A stretch of DNA of 64,000 bases from Streptomyces malachitofuscus. GTDB taxonomy: Bacteria; Actinomycetota; Actinomycetes; Streptomycetales; Streptomycetaceae. The notes beneath the pieces are model-generated. The model saw nothing but the letters and a program-made list of their open reading frames with translations. It did no database searches and was not told where the DNA came from. Shown here one piece after another: positions 17,157 through 25,355 of the stretch. Made by a program: the position numbers and the translations under genes. Numbering within the stretch: position 1 is the first letter of the stretch; each line of letters opens with the position of its first letter. The stretch is from the NCBI RefSeq assembly GCF_014650055.1, contig NZ_BMUF01000012.1, positions 124,001 through 188,000 on the forward strand, read 5' to 3'.

Positions 17157-18248
17157 TCATCCGCGCACCGTCCCGAAGCGGATGTCGTACGCCGTCTCCG
17201 GGTGCATCACCTTCAGCATCCGCTCCCCCTCCGCGGCGACCTCCTCCCGCTGCCCGCCGCCGAGCCGGCCGAACGGCTCGATGACGAGGGCGTCCTCGTC
17301 CAGCCGCCACAGGCCGGCCAGGAATCCGTCGACGAGGAAGGTGCGGTAGGCGATGTTGCCCTGCCAGCTGCGGCCCCGGAACTCGGGCGGGACGACGCGG
17401 GTGCGGTCGGCGTGGGACAGGAGCAGGTTGTCGAACTCGGGCAGGAAGCGGGGCGGGGCCGGGGTGCCGGGGTCGGGCCGGGGTGCGTCCGGGAGGTCGA
17501 ACAGCTCGGTGCCGGCCTCGTCCCGGAAGGTGACGAGCCGGGGACGCAGGCGCTCGAAGGCCTCCCGCAGCCGGGTCAGTCCGGCCCAGGTCTGCATGTC
17601 CTTGACGGAGGCGGGGCCGAAGGCGGCGAGGTAGCGCAGCACGGTCTCGTCGGGGGTCGTCGGGGTCGGCTCGGCGGGGCGTCCCAGCCAGTGCTGGGCG
17701 GTGGTGAGCGCGACCTGCCCGCTGCGGCCCCACAGTCCGCGCGGGGTGATCTGCACGAGGGGCAGCTTGCACCGGGCGGCCACGGCGAGGGCTCCCGGGT
17801 CGGCGTCCGGCCACTCCTTCAGCAGCTCCTCGCGCAGCTGCTTCATCGTGCGCGGCTCGGCCTCGACGAGGTCACGGGCGAGGGCGGCGAGCCGGTCCAG
17901 GTCGACGCCGGTGAGCCCCTTGCGGAACTGGGTCAGCTCCCGGTCCCGGGCGGGCTGCACCAACGGCCGCAGGGTGAGGCAGTCGTGGGCGGTGTGGGTG
18001 TGGATGGTCGAGCGCATGGTGACGATGCGGACGACCTCCCGGTCGGCCATCGGCCGGGACAGCGCCTCGGGCGTGAAGCCGTCGAGGCGGGCGGCGAGCG
18101 CGTAGTACGGCGGCTTGACGTTCTGCGCCTGGAGACCGAGCAGGTGCCCGACCGCGTCCTGCGCGGACATCGGTGAGCGGCGCAGCAGCAGCTGCCGTTC
18201 GAGCGTGGCCCGGTTGAGTGCCCGGGTGCCGAGCTTCGTCGTCGTCAT
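17157..18248 (-). CDS. winged-helix protein of the AlkZ DNA glycosylase family
   Basis: A 363-residue member of the HTH_42 (AlkZ/AlkX) superfamily. The catalytic-type QxQ motif is present in LLGLQAQNVKPPYYALAARL (about residues 36-55), and MRSTIHTHTAHDC gives the family's beta-hairpin-like region. S. sahachiroi AlkZ unhooks bulky minor-groove or cross-linking adducts, and genome relatives often protect against self-made toxins. A similar repair role is plausible but not proved here. ATG at 18248. No toxin gene lies nearby. Confidence 0.82.
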   Translation of the reverse strand: MTTTKLGTRALNRATLERQLLLRRSPMSAQDAVGHLLGLQAQNVKPPYYALAARLDGFTPEALSRPMADREVVRIVTMRSTIHTHTAHDCLTLRPLVQPARDRELTQFRKGLTGVDLDRLAALARDLVEAEPRTMKQLREELLKEWPDADPGALAVAARCKLPLVQITPRGLWGRSGQVALTTAQHWLGRPAEPTPTTPDETVLRYLAAFGPASVKDMQTWAGLTRLREAFERLRPRLVTFRDEAGTELFDLPDAPRPDPGTPAPPRFLPEFDNLLLSHADRTRVVPPEFRGRSWQGNIAYRTFLVDGFLAGLWRLDEDALVIEPFGRLGGGQREEVAAEGERMLKVMHPETAYDIRFGTVRG

Positions 18249-18390
18249 GCCTGCACGCTAGCGGCCGTTGCGGTCAGGTTCCGTCCGCAATGCTGTCGAC
18301 GACGGTGGTGGCGGCCCGTCGTGACGAGGGCTCCGAATCGCCCTTCCTATAGGCAGGAAAAGAATGCCGCGCACACCCATGTGAGCACCT

Positions 18391-18416
18391 TCCCGAATAC
18401 CTGCGCATATTCGGGA
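18391..18416 (+). promoter_or_regulatory. 26-bp palindrome upstream of small membrane protein gene
   Basis: Nine-base arms TCCCGAATA and TATTCGGGA flank an 8-base centre. The site is 101 bases before the next start codon, in a region richer in A+T than its surroundings, so it is a candidate operator or a leader hairpin. Confidence 0.5.
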
Positions 18417-18516
18417 CATCCCTCGGAGGCGTGTAACACCGCGACGGCCGGACAGCGCTGAGTTCTACGAGCGGCCCGCCCTGCGGTCCGCATACGCGAC
18501 GACAGAGGGAAATTCC

Positions 18517-18876
18517 ATGAGCCATATCGACCCGACACCAGGGCAGTACGCGCCCGACCCGCATGCGCACGCCCCCTACCAGCCGGAGCGCCGCCGAACC
18601 GGTGGCGCCCGCAGGGCCGCTCTCACCATCCAGACCGTCGCCGACATCGCGGCCGGCCTCCTCATTCTGTGGATTCTTCTCCATCTCCTCGACGCCAACG
18701 AGGCGAATGTCTTCGTCGAATTCGTGCGCGGTTCGGCGGAATTGTTGTCCTGGTGGTCACAGGATATTTTCACCATGGACACGGAAGGCCTTCGGGTTCT
18801 CCTCAATCATGGTCTGCCCGCCCTCGTCTACCTGGCGGTCGGCCATGGCGTCGCCGCGCGGCTGAACCGCGCATGA
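18517..18876 (+). CDS. small membrane protein of unknown function
   Basis: A 119-residue protein with a hydrophilic N-terminus rich in His and Pro (about residues 1-35) and two hydrophobic segments: LTIQTVADIAAGLLILWILLHLL near 36-58 and LPALVYLAVGHGVAARL near 100-116. The ATG at 18517 follows GAGGG. The base composition of its 5' part is less GC-rich than its neighbours. I recognise no family. It is followed after 20 bases by a small hydrophilic ORF and could be co-expressed with it. Confidence 0.78.
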   Translation: MSHIDPTPGQYAPDPHAHAPYQPERRRTGGARRAALTIQTVADIAAGLLILWILLHLLDANEANVFVEFVRGSAELLSWWSQDIFTMDTEGLRVLLNHGLPALVYLAVGHGVAARLNRA

Positions 18877-18896
18877 CCGGCGAAGGAGCAGCCCCC

Positions 18897-19079
18897 ATGA
18901 CGTCCTCTCCCTCGACCGGCGATCATCTGCCGGTCTACGACGGCCTGGTGCGCGAGCGCGGTGACGTCGTGGCCGAGGCGCGCGAGGTGGCCGAGCGGGC
19001 ACAGCACCAGGCACGACAGGCGCTGGCCGGCCACCCCGGCGGGCGACGGGAGCCGCCGGCGCGGCCCCGCACGCACTGA
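18897..19079 (+). CDS. small hydrophilic protein
   Basis: A 60-residue charged protein (DHLPVYDGLVRERGDVVAEA, then an Arg/Gln-rich helix and a Pro/Arg tail). The helix AEAREVAERAQHQARQAL could form a coiled coil. The ATG at 18897 was preferred over one at 18873 because AAGGAG lies ten bases before it. No family is recognised. Confidence 0.6.
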   Translation: MTSSPSTGDHLPVYDGLVRERGDVVAEAREVAERAQHQARQALAGHPGGRREPPARPRTH

Positions 19080-19127
19080 CGCTCCGGGCCGATTGCTTTC
19101 CGCCGGAGCGGGGCACTCGGTGGCACT

Positions 19128-20057
19128 GTGTACGAACGAAAGAGCTCGGGACCGCGAAAAGTCCTGTTGACCGGGTGGTTCAGCTTCCGCGACGGGGAGG
19201 CGACCGCCGGGGACGTGCTGGCGCTGCGCCGGGTGGAGGAGGTGCTGCGGGCGTCCGGGACGCCGTACGACGTCGTGTGGAGCCCCGGCTTCCTGCCGGA
19301 CGCCCTGCACCTCGACAGCGTGCGGCCCGGCGACTACACCCATCTGGTGTTCGTGTGCGGGCCGCTGCACGGGCCCCAGGTCGAGGAGCTGCACCGGCGC
19401 TTCGCGCACTGCGTGCGGATCGCCGTGGGAACGTCGGTGATCGACCCGGACGACGCCGCCGCGACGGGTTTCCACCGTGTACTGGCACGGGACGCGCCGG
19501 GCCGCGAGCCCTCCGAGGACCTGGCGGCCCGCGCCCCGGCGGTGCCCGCGCGGCCCGTGGTGGGGGTGATCCTCACCCACGGGCAGCAGGAGTACGGGGA
19601 GCAGCGGCGGCACGGTCAGGTCGCGGACCGGGTGACGCACTGGCTGGCCGGCAAGGACTGTGCCCGGCTGGAGCTGGAGACCCGGCTGGACACCCGTGAC
19701 TGGCATCTGAGCGCGACGCCCGCGCAGGTGCAGTCGGTGCTGGCCCGCCTCGACCTCGTCGTCACCGACCGGCTGCACGGGCTGGTGCTCGCCCTGCGGG
19801 TGGGCACGCCGGTGCTGGCGGTGGACCCGGTGGCGGGCGGCGCCAAGGTGAGCGCCCAGGCCCGTGCCTGCGGCTGGCCCGCGCTGCTGTCCGCCGAGCA
19901 GCTGGACGAGCGCCGGCTGGAACGGTGGTGGGACTGGTGTCTGACCTCGGGCCGGGTGGCCGCACGGCAGGTCCGTGACGCGTTCCGGGACGGCAGGGTG
20001 CCGGACGGCGCGGACCGGCTGATGGAGGTGCTCGCGCCCCGCGCCACCGCCGGTTAG
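19128..20057 (+). CDS. polysaccharide pyruvyl transferase-like protein
   Basis: A 309-residue protein with the polysaccharide pyruvyl transferase fold signature: VVTDRLHGLVLALRVGTPVL near residue 210 and DPVAGGAKV just after it. Members transfer pyruvate ketals from PEP to sugar residues of cell-wall or exported polysaccharides. The N-terminal half is less typical and begins with a short basic stretch and VLLTGWFSFRDGEATAGDV. The GTG at 19128 has only a weak ribosome site. The glycosyltransferase operon 700 bases on makes a role in surface glycan decoration reasonable. Confidence 0.8.
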   Translation: MYERKSSGPRKVLLTGWFSFRDGEATAGDVLALRRVEEVLRASGTPYDVVWSPGFLPDALHLDSVRPGDYTHLVFVCGPLHGPQVEELHRRFAHCVRIAVGTSVIDPDDAAATGFHRVLARDAPGREPSEDLAARAPAVPARPVVGVILTHGQQEYGEQRRHGQVADRVTHWLAGKDCARLELETRLDTRDWHLSATPAQVQSVLARLDLVVTDRLHGLVLALRVGTPVLAVDPVAGGAKVSAQARACGWPALLSAEQLDERRLERWWDWCLTSGRVAARQVRDAFRDGRVPDGADRLMEVLAPRATAG

Positions 20058-20129
20058 CCGGGCAGCCGTCCGGGCACTCGGGAGTCCTCGCGTCCCCCGT
20101 CCTCGCGCGGTCGTCCTTGGAGGAGACAC

Positions 20130-20450
20130 GTGTCCATCGGTCGGCTCCCCGAACACGAACAGCACATCCTCGACGAGATCGAGCGGACACTGCGCCGCGA
20201 CCGCCGGCTGGACCGGCGGCTGCGCACGCTGAAGGTCCGCCGGGGCCCCGACCTCACCCGTCCGCTGACGCGTGTGGCGGCCTACCGACCGCACGGGTGG
20301 ACGGTGGCCGCGTTCCTCGCGGTGTCGGTCACGCTGATGGTCACCGGCATCGTCACCTCGGCCCCGTGGGCCATCTGGGCGTTCGCCGCGGTGTGGCCGG
20401 TCACGCTGTTCGCCGCGTTCCGGCTGCTGTGCCGGTGGTCCGGCGGCTGA
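20130..20450 (+). CDS. DUF3040 membrane protein
   Basis: A 106-residue protein with the DUF3040 start motif LPEHEQHILDEIERTLRRD, a basic middle, and two closely spaced transmembrane helices (about residues 54-74 and 79-97). This family is restricted largely to actinobacteria and has no known function. The GTG at 20130 is preceded by GGAGGAG at a good distance. Confidence 0.9.
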   Translation: MSIGRLPEHEQHILDEIERTLRRDRRLDRRLRTLKVRRGPDLTRPLTRVAAYRPHGWTVAAFLAVSVTLMVTGIVTSAPWAIWAFAAVWPVTLFAAFRLLCRWSGG

Positions 20451-20503
20451 GCGTTCGCTCGCACACGGCGGCGGGGACCCGTGCCGGGCAGGAGGTGATC
20501 GTC

Positions 20504-20716
20504 GTGCCCGAACCCGGAAGCAAGAAGTACGACACCCGCCGGGCCCGGCTCCGCAAGGACGCCGAAGGATCCGGGATCTCCGACCAGGACGCCAACACCG
20601 CCGCCAACGAGGAGTTGCAGGAGGGCGATGGATGGCGCAGCCGCGGCCCGCGCACCGAACGCGGACGCGGACGCGGACGCGGACCGAAGGGGGAGCGCCC
20701 GGGCGGTACGGACTGA
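20504..20716 (+). CDS. small basic protein, stress- or plasmid-stabilisation-like
   Basis: A 70-residue highly charged protein: KKYDTRRARLRKDAEGSGIS, then NTAANEELQ and an arginine/glycine tail (RGRGRGRG). It resembles small Streptomyces proteins loosely called plasmid stabilisation proteins, with no proven role. The GTG start at 20504 is supported by a near-perfect GGAGGTGATC eight bases upstream. The Arg/Gly tail suggests nucleic-acid contact (inference). Confidence 0.68.
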   Translation: MPEPGSKKYDTRRARLRKDAEGSGISDQDANTAANEELQEGDGWRSRGPRTERGRGRGRGPKGERPGGTD

Positions 20717-20759
20717 GCGGGCCGGCCGCGTGACTCCGTCGGAGGAGCGTCCCGGCGGC

Positions 20760-21656
20760 TCAGCCGGTGTAGCGGCGGGCCGTGGAGGTGCGCTGGGCGG
20801 GTTCCAGCAGGCGCAGCCGGGACTCCACCTCGTGGGGCAGGACTCGGCGTTCGCGCAGGACCCAGGGCAGGGCGGCGGCCGCTTCGGCGAAGGCGAGCAG
20901 GGACGCGGTGTCGCGCGGGACGGTGCGGGCCAGGTTCAGGGTGCGGCGCAGGGCGGGGCCGGCCGGGCGGCGCAGCCAGGTGAACCACAGGGTGTTGCGG
21001 ATGCCGTGCCTGCGGCGCAGCGTCGGGTCCCGGGTCGTCGAGGCCTGGTGGTGGATCGTCAGGTGGTCGGCGTAGGTGAGCCACCAGCCGTCGGCCGCGA
21101 GGTCGGCGGCGAGCAGTTCCTCCTCGCCGCCGAGCCAGAGCCGGGGGTGGAAGCCGCCCGCCGTGCGGAAGGCGTCGGTGCGCAGGACGGTGGCGGCGGC
21201 CAGGAACGAGCCGAGGGCCGGTCCGGGCAGCCAGGACGGGCCGGGCAGGGGGGAGTCGCGCAGTTCGCGGACGATCGGGTCCTCGGTGCCGTCCGGCTCG
21301 ACGATGATCCGCGCGGTGACCGAGCCGAGCGCCGGGTGCCGGTCCAGCAGGTCCGCGGCGCCGGCCACGGATCCGGGCGACCACCAGGAGTCGTCGTCGC
21401 AGAACGCGACGTACGGCGTGCGGACCTCGCGTACGGCCAGGTTGCGGCCGACGGCGCCGAGGTTGCGGCCGGGGCGCAGCAGCCGGACGTCGGGATGGTG
21501 GCGGGCCACGGCCTCCGCCGTGCCGTCGGTGGAGCCGTTGTCGGTGACGATCACCCGTGGCCGCTCCGGGAGCTCGGCGAGGCGGCGGAGGGTGCGCAGC
21601 AGTTCGGGGCGCCGGTTGTGGGTGATGACCACGACGGTGGCACGGGGGTCGGTCAT
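20760..21656 (-). CDS. GT2-family glycosyltransferase
   Basis: A 298-residue family 2 glycosyltransferase. The nucleotide-sugar fold begins VVVITHNRRPELLRTLRRL, then VTDNGSTDGT and the DxD-like motif AFCDDDSWW (about residues 83-91). GGEEELLAADL carries the ED acceptor region. There are no membrane segments. It is the last gene of the minus-strand glycan operon, and its ATG overlaps the stop of the preceding gene by four bases. It is clearly related to the neighbour at 21653-22534; the pair probably arose by duplication. The donor sugar is unknown. Confidence 0.92.
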   Translation of the reverse strand: MTDPRATVVVITHNRRPELLRTLRRLAELPERPRVIVTDNGSTDGTAEAVARHHPDVRLLRPGRNLGAVGRNLAVREVRTPYVAFCDDDSWWSPGSVAGAADLLDRHPALGSVTARIIVEPDGTEDPIVRELRDSPLPGPSWLPGPALGSFLAAATVLRTDAFRTAGGFHPRLWLGGEEELLAADLAADGWWLTYADHLTIHHQASTTRDPTLRRRHGIRNTLWFTWLRRPAGPALRRTLNLARTVPRDTASLLAFAEAAAALPWVLRERRVLPHEVESRLRLLEPAQRTSTARRYTG

Positions 21657-22534
21657 GCGGCGGTCCCCTCCAGCAGCCGGGCGGCCCTCTCCACCTGCGG
21701 CGGCAGGGGCCTGCGGTGGCGCAGGGCGGCCGGCAGCCGGACGAGGGTCTCGCGCAGGGCGCGCCGCGCGTGGTGGTCGACCCGGGCCTCGGCGGCGAGC
21801 GCCCGGGTGCGGGCGAGGGCGTACGGGACGGGGCGGCGCAGCCACGCGGTCAGCACGGCGTTGCGGCGCTGGAGGGCCGGGCGGCCGGTGCGGGGCGCGG
21901 GGGCCGGGTGGTGGTGGGCGACGACGTCGGGGCAGTGGGTGACGCCCCAGCCGCGCGCGGCGAGGTCGTAGGCGAGCAGGGTCTCCTCGCCGCCGAAGAA
22001 CAGCAGCCGGTGGAAGCCGCCGACGTCGAGGTAGGCGCTGCGGCGGACGACCGCTCCGCAGGCGAGGAAGCCGAGCACCTGGGTGCCGGGGAGGTCGGGG
22101 GCCGGTCCGAGCGGGGAGGCGGCCAGGGTGTCGTTGAGCGGGTCGGGCTCGGCGGCCGGGCCGACGAGGGTGCGGGCGGCGATCAGACCGAGCCGGGGAT
22201 GGGCGTCGAACAGTTCGGCCGCCCGGCCGAGGGCGCCGGGCGCCCACCAGGAGTCGTCGTCGCTGAACGCCACGTACGGGGTGTCGAGGGCACGGGCTCC
22301 GTGGTTGCGGGCGAGGGCGCCGTGGTTGACGGGGAGGGCGAGCACCCGCACTTCGGGGAAGTCGCGGGCGATCATGGCCCGGGTGCCGTCGGTGGAGGCG
22401 TTGTCGGCGACGAGGATCTCCGGCCGTTCGGGCAGCTCCAGGAGGTGCCGGAGGGTGACGGGAAGCCGCTCGCACCGGTTCCGGGTGGCGATGACGACAC
22501 CGAGGGGAGGGTGTCCTGGGGCCGGAACGCTCAT
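21653..22534 (-). CDS. GT2-family glycosyltransferase
   Basis: A 293-residue glycosyltransferase paralogous to the next gene: VVIATRNRCERLPVTLRHLL, VADNASTDGTRAM, AFSDDDSWWAPGAL and GGEETLLAYDLAARGW occur in the same order. ATG at 22534. It is separated from the GT9 gene upstream by 264 bases that hold repeat R2, an interruption in an otherwise fully overlapping operon, so it may depend on read-through or on its own promoter. Confidence 0.92.
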   Translation of the reverse strand: MSVPAPGHPPLGVVIATRNRCERLPVTLRHLLELPERPEILVADNASTDGTRAMIARDFPEVRVLALPVNHGALARNHGARALDTPYVAFSDDDSWWAPGALGRAAELFDAHPRLGLIAARTLVGPAAEPDPLNDTLAASPLGPAPDLPGTQVLGFLACGAVVRRSAYLDVGGFHRLLFFGGEETLLAYDLAARGWGVTHCPDVVAHHHPAPAPRTGRPALQRRNAVLTAWLRRPVPYALARTRALAAEARVDHHARRALRETLVRLPAALRHRRPLPPQVERAARLLEGTAA

Positions 22535-22589
22535 TGCCCGCTCACCTCCGCCGCCACGGCCGGCAACGGGCCGGGCAGACGGCTTCTTC

Positions 22590-22767
22590 CGCCCCCGCCG
22601 CCCCTTCCCGTCCCGACCCGGGGGCGCTGCCCCCGGACCCCCGCTCCTCAAACGCCGGAGGGGCTGGAAGTGAGCCCGTCCGGCGCTTGAGGACGAGGCC
22701 CGAAGGGCCGAAGGGGGGTCTGGGGGCGCAGCCCCCAGGGTCGGGACGGGAAGGGGCGGCGGGGGCG
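22590..22767. repeat. inverted-repeat element R2 inside glycan operon
   Basis: A 178-bp element with 30-bp perfectly matching ends (22590-22619 with 22738-22767), then CCCGGGGGCGCTGCCCCC-type inner stems and the core AGCCCGTCCGGCGCTTGAGG. Both ends face inward. It is the uninterrupted form with which R1 and R3 can be compared. As RNA it would form a very stable hairpin and may reduce expression of the two genes beyond it. Confidence 0.9.
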
Positions 22768-22798
22768 AACGCCACACGGCGGCGGACCACGTCGTCCG

Positions 22799-23779
22799 TC
22801 ATCGCGTACTCACCCCCGACGCCGGTCGCGGGTCGCCGGACGGGAGGCGGGTCAGGGCGTCCAGGACCTCCGGTGGGGTGATGCGCAGAAGGGCCGGATC
22901 GGGGTGGCGGCCGTGGGGATCGCCGGGCGGGCCGTGCCACAGGGCGATGTGGCGCGGGTGCGGGGGCGGCCCCCAGCGGTCGGGCGGGACCGGGCCGAAG
23001 AGGGTGACGGTCGGGGTGGCGTGGGCGACGGCGAGGTGGGCGATGCCGGTGTCGCCGCTGACGACGGCCCGGGCGTCCGCGACCAGGGCGGCGAGCAGGT
23101 CGAAGGGCAGGCCCCCGGCGAGGACGTCGGTGCCGGGCAGCCCGGCCTGTGCGGCGAGGCGCGCCACCAGGTCCCCCTCGTCCGCTCCGCCCGTGACCAC
23201 GACCCGCCGGCCCTGCGCGCGCAGCGCGGTCGCGACGGCCGCATACCGCTCGGTGGGCCAGCAGCGGGCGGGGGCTCCCGCGCCGGGGTGCAGGACGACG
23301 GCGCCGGGTGCGGGGGACGGAGCCGCGGGGCGGGGCAGCAGCAGGTCCGTGGGGTCGGCGTCGATGCCGTAGGAGCGGAGCAGCCGGCACCAGCGGTCCC
23401 GCTCGTGTTCCTCCGCGTACCAGGGCGGGCCCTCGATTCCGGGGGTGTCGGGGTGGGCGAAGGCCAGCAGGCGCAGGGGGCGCAGGGACTGCAGCAGTCG
23501 GTGGCTGGGGGGTCCGTTGCCGTGCAGGTCCACCGCGACGTCCGGGGGCGGGCCGCTCCAGTCGAGGGTGCGCGGCACCGCGCGGGAGGGCGCGGAGGCG
23601 GGCAGCAGCCGGTCGACGGCGCCGGTGGCCGCGGCGACCGGCGCGAGCTCCGCGGGCGCGGCGAGCACGAGCTCATGGCCGGGGAAGGCCCGGCGCAGCG
23701 CCCGCAGCGCGGGAACCCCGGCGAGCAGGTCCCCCAGACCGAGGGCGCGCAGCACGAGCAGACGGGGCCGGTGGCTCAC
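22799..23779 (-). CDS. GT9 heptosyltransferase-like glycosyltransferase
   Basis: A 326-residue protein of the ADP-heptose:LPS heptosyltransferase family (GT9). The N-terminus reads LLVLRALGLGDLLAGVPALR, the donor-domain motif is VVLHPGAGAPARCWP, and VVSGDTGIAHLAVAHATPTVTLFGP (in the usual C-terminal site) marks the nucleotide-sugar pocket. The GTG at 23779 overlaps the upstream stop (GTGA). Gram-positive bacteria lack LPS, so the acceptor must be another glycan or a metabolite. Confidence 0.93.
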   Translation of the reverse strand: MSHRPRLLVLRALGLGDLLAGVPALRALRRAFPGHELVLAAPAELAPVAAATGAVDRLLPASAPSRAVPRTLDWSGPPPDVAVDLHGNGPPSHRLLQSLRPLRLLAFAHPDTPGIEGPPWYAEEHERDRWCRLLRSYGIDADPTDLLLPRPAAPSPAPGAVVLHPGAGAPARCWPTERYAAVATALRAQGRRVVVTGGADEGDLVARLAAQAGLPGTDVLAGGLPFDLLAALVADARAVVSGDTGIAHLAVAHATPTVTLFGPVPPDRWGPPPHPRHIALWHGPPGDPHGRHPDPALLRITPPEVLDALTRLPSGDPRPASGVSTR

Positions 23780-24768
23780 CGGACCACCTCCACGAGCTTG
23801 TCGACGGCGGCGACGACGTCGTACGCGGTGACCTCCTCCAGGCACGGGTGGCCGGGGACGGGACACTGCCGGGCCCTGGTGCCGGCGCAGGGTGCCTGCT
23901 GGTCCCCCAGCAGCAGATACGGAACCCCGTACGGCCGCCACCGCTCGGCGGGTACGACCGGCGCGAACAGGGAGACCACCGGGGTGCCGACGGCGGCCGC
24001 CAGATGGGCGGGGCCGGTGTTGCCGGTGACCACGCAGTCGGCGCCGGCGAGGACCCCGGAGAGCTGCGCGGCGTCGGTGCGGCCGCCGAGGTCGACGGCC
24101 CGGCCGCCGGCGACGTACGCGGTCAGGTCCCGCTCCCCGGCGCCGCCGGTGACCACCACCCTGCGCCCGGCGGCGGTGAGCTCGCGGACCGCCTGGGCGC
24201 ACCGGCCGGGGCTCCAGGCACGGGCGGGCACGCTGGCGCCCGGGTGGACGACGACGTATCCGCCGGGCCCGGTCAGGGTCTCGGTCGCGGGTGGTGCGAG
24301 GACCCGCAGCCGTCCGTCGTCGGGCCGGGGGAAACCGGCGGCCTGGGCGAGGTCGAGCGCGGCCTCGGCCTCGTGGGCGTGCGGTGCGCGGTGGTGCCGT
24401 ACGTCGAGGAGGGAGCCCGGGTGGTCCTCGCTGTCGGCGGCGATGAAGCGGACACCGGCCAGGCGCAGCAGCAGGGCGGTGGGCAGGGCGGACTGGTGGA
24501 AGGAGGTGAGGATCAGCGCGGTGTCCGCGTCGACGGCGTCCACGAGTCGCTCGATCTCCTCGCGGCTGACCTCGGGCGGCTGGAACCCGGTCCAGGGCGA
24601 CTCCCACACGAGCACCTCGTCCACGCCCGGCAGCAGCCGCGCCGCGGGCGCCCCGTGCGGTCCGCACAGCAGCGTGACGTGGTCGGCCCGGGCCGCGACG
24701 GCCCGCACGGCGGGTCCCGCGAGGAGCACGTCGCCGAAGCTGTCGAGTCGGCTGACCAGGGCCTTCAC
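23776..24768 (-). CDS. GT9 heptosyltransferase-like glycosyltransferase
   Basis: A 330-residue GT9 protein: VKALVSRLDSFGDVLLAGPA at the start, VVVHPGASVPARAWSP in the middle and VVTGNTGPAHLAAAVGTPVV at the donor site. It also has a C-terminal cysteine cluster (APCAGTRARQCPVPGHPC) seen in several bacterial heptosyltransferases. GTG start at 24768 with GTGA overlap to the gmhB-like gene. It probably acts together with the second GT9 protein. Confidence 0.93.
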   Translation of the reverse strand: MKALVSRLDSFGDVLLAGPAVRAVAARADHVTLLCGPHGAPAARLLPGVDEVLVWESPWTGFQPPEVSREEIERLVDAVDADTALILTSFHQSALPTALLLRLAGVRFIAADSEDHPGSLLDVRHHRAPHAHEAEAALDLAQAAGFPRPDDGRLRVLAPPATETLTGPGGYVVVHPGASVPARAWSPGRCAQAVRELTAAGRRVVVTGGAGERDLTAYVAGGRAVDLGGRTDAAQLSGVLAGADCVVTGNTGPAHLAAAVGTPVVSLFAPVVPAERWRPYGVPYLLLGDQQAPCAGTRARQCPVPGHPCLEEVTAYDVVAAVDKLVEVVR

Positions 24769-25355
24769 GCATGCCTCCGCTGCACGGGCCGGCCGGTTTC
24801 GTACGCGGGCGGGGTGGTCGGGGGAAGGTCCTGGGCCGGGGTGTCGAGGACGAGGCGTACCGCCGTGGGCAGGTCCGGGGCCACGCGGGGGGCCGCGGCC
24901 GTTTCCTCGGGGCGGGTCTGGGGGGTGGGGACGAGAATGCCGTGGGCGCCGGCGCGGCGCGCGGCCTCCATGTCGGCGCCGATGTCGCCGATGACGACGC
25001 AGTCGGCGGGGCTGGTGCAGATGCGGCCGACGGCCCACAGGATCATGCCGGGCCGGGGTTTGCGGCAGTGGCAGCCGTCGCCGGGGCCGTGCGGGCACAG
25101 GGCCCACACGTCGAAGGGGCCGAGGAGTTCCTCGACCCGCCGGTTGACGCGGCGGACGTCGGCCTCGGTGAGCAGCCCGCGCGCGATGCCGGACTGGTTG
25201 GTGACGACGCCGGTGCGGATACCGCGTGCGCGCAGTGCGGCGAGCGCCTCACGGGCGCCCTCGACGGGCCGTACGCGTGCGGGATCGGCGTTGTACGGGA
25301 CGTCGTGGACCAGCGTGCCGTCGCGGTCGAACAGCACCGCCCGTACCGGGCTCAC
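24765..25355 (-). CDS. gmhB: D,D-heptose 1,7-bisphosphate phosphatase-like HAD protein
   Basis: A 196-residue HAD-IIIA phosphatase. Motif I is VLFDRDGTLVHDV, motif II is VVTNQSGIARG, the zinc-binding loop is CPHGPGDGCHCRKP (C-x-H and C-x-C, as in GmhB and HisB) and motif IV is VIGDIGADMEAA. In heptose synthesis GmhB removes one phosphate from heptose 1,7-bisphosphate, and the GT9 genes next to it support that role. The C-terminal 40 residues are an unstructured extension. The GTG at 25355 overlaps the upstream stop. No GmhA, HldE or HldD homologue lies in the window. Confidence 0.87.
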   Translation of the reverse strand: MSPVRAVLFDRDGTLVHDVPYNADPARVRPVEGAREALAALRARGIRTGVVTNQSGIARGLLTEADVRRVNRRVEELLGPFDVWALCPHGPGDGCHCRKPRPGMILWAVGRICTSPADCVVIGDIGADMEAARRAGAHGILVPTPQTRPEETAAAPRVAPDLPTAVRLVLDTPAQDLPPTTPPAYETGRPVQRRHA

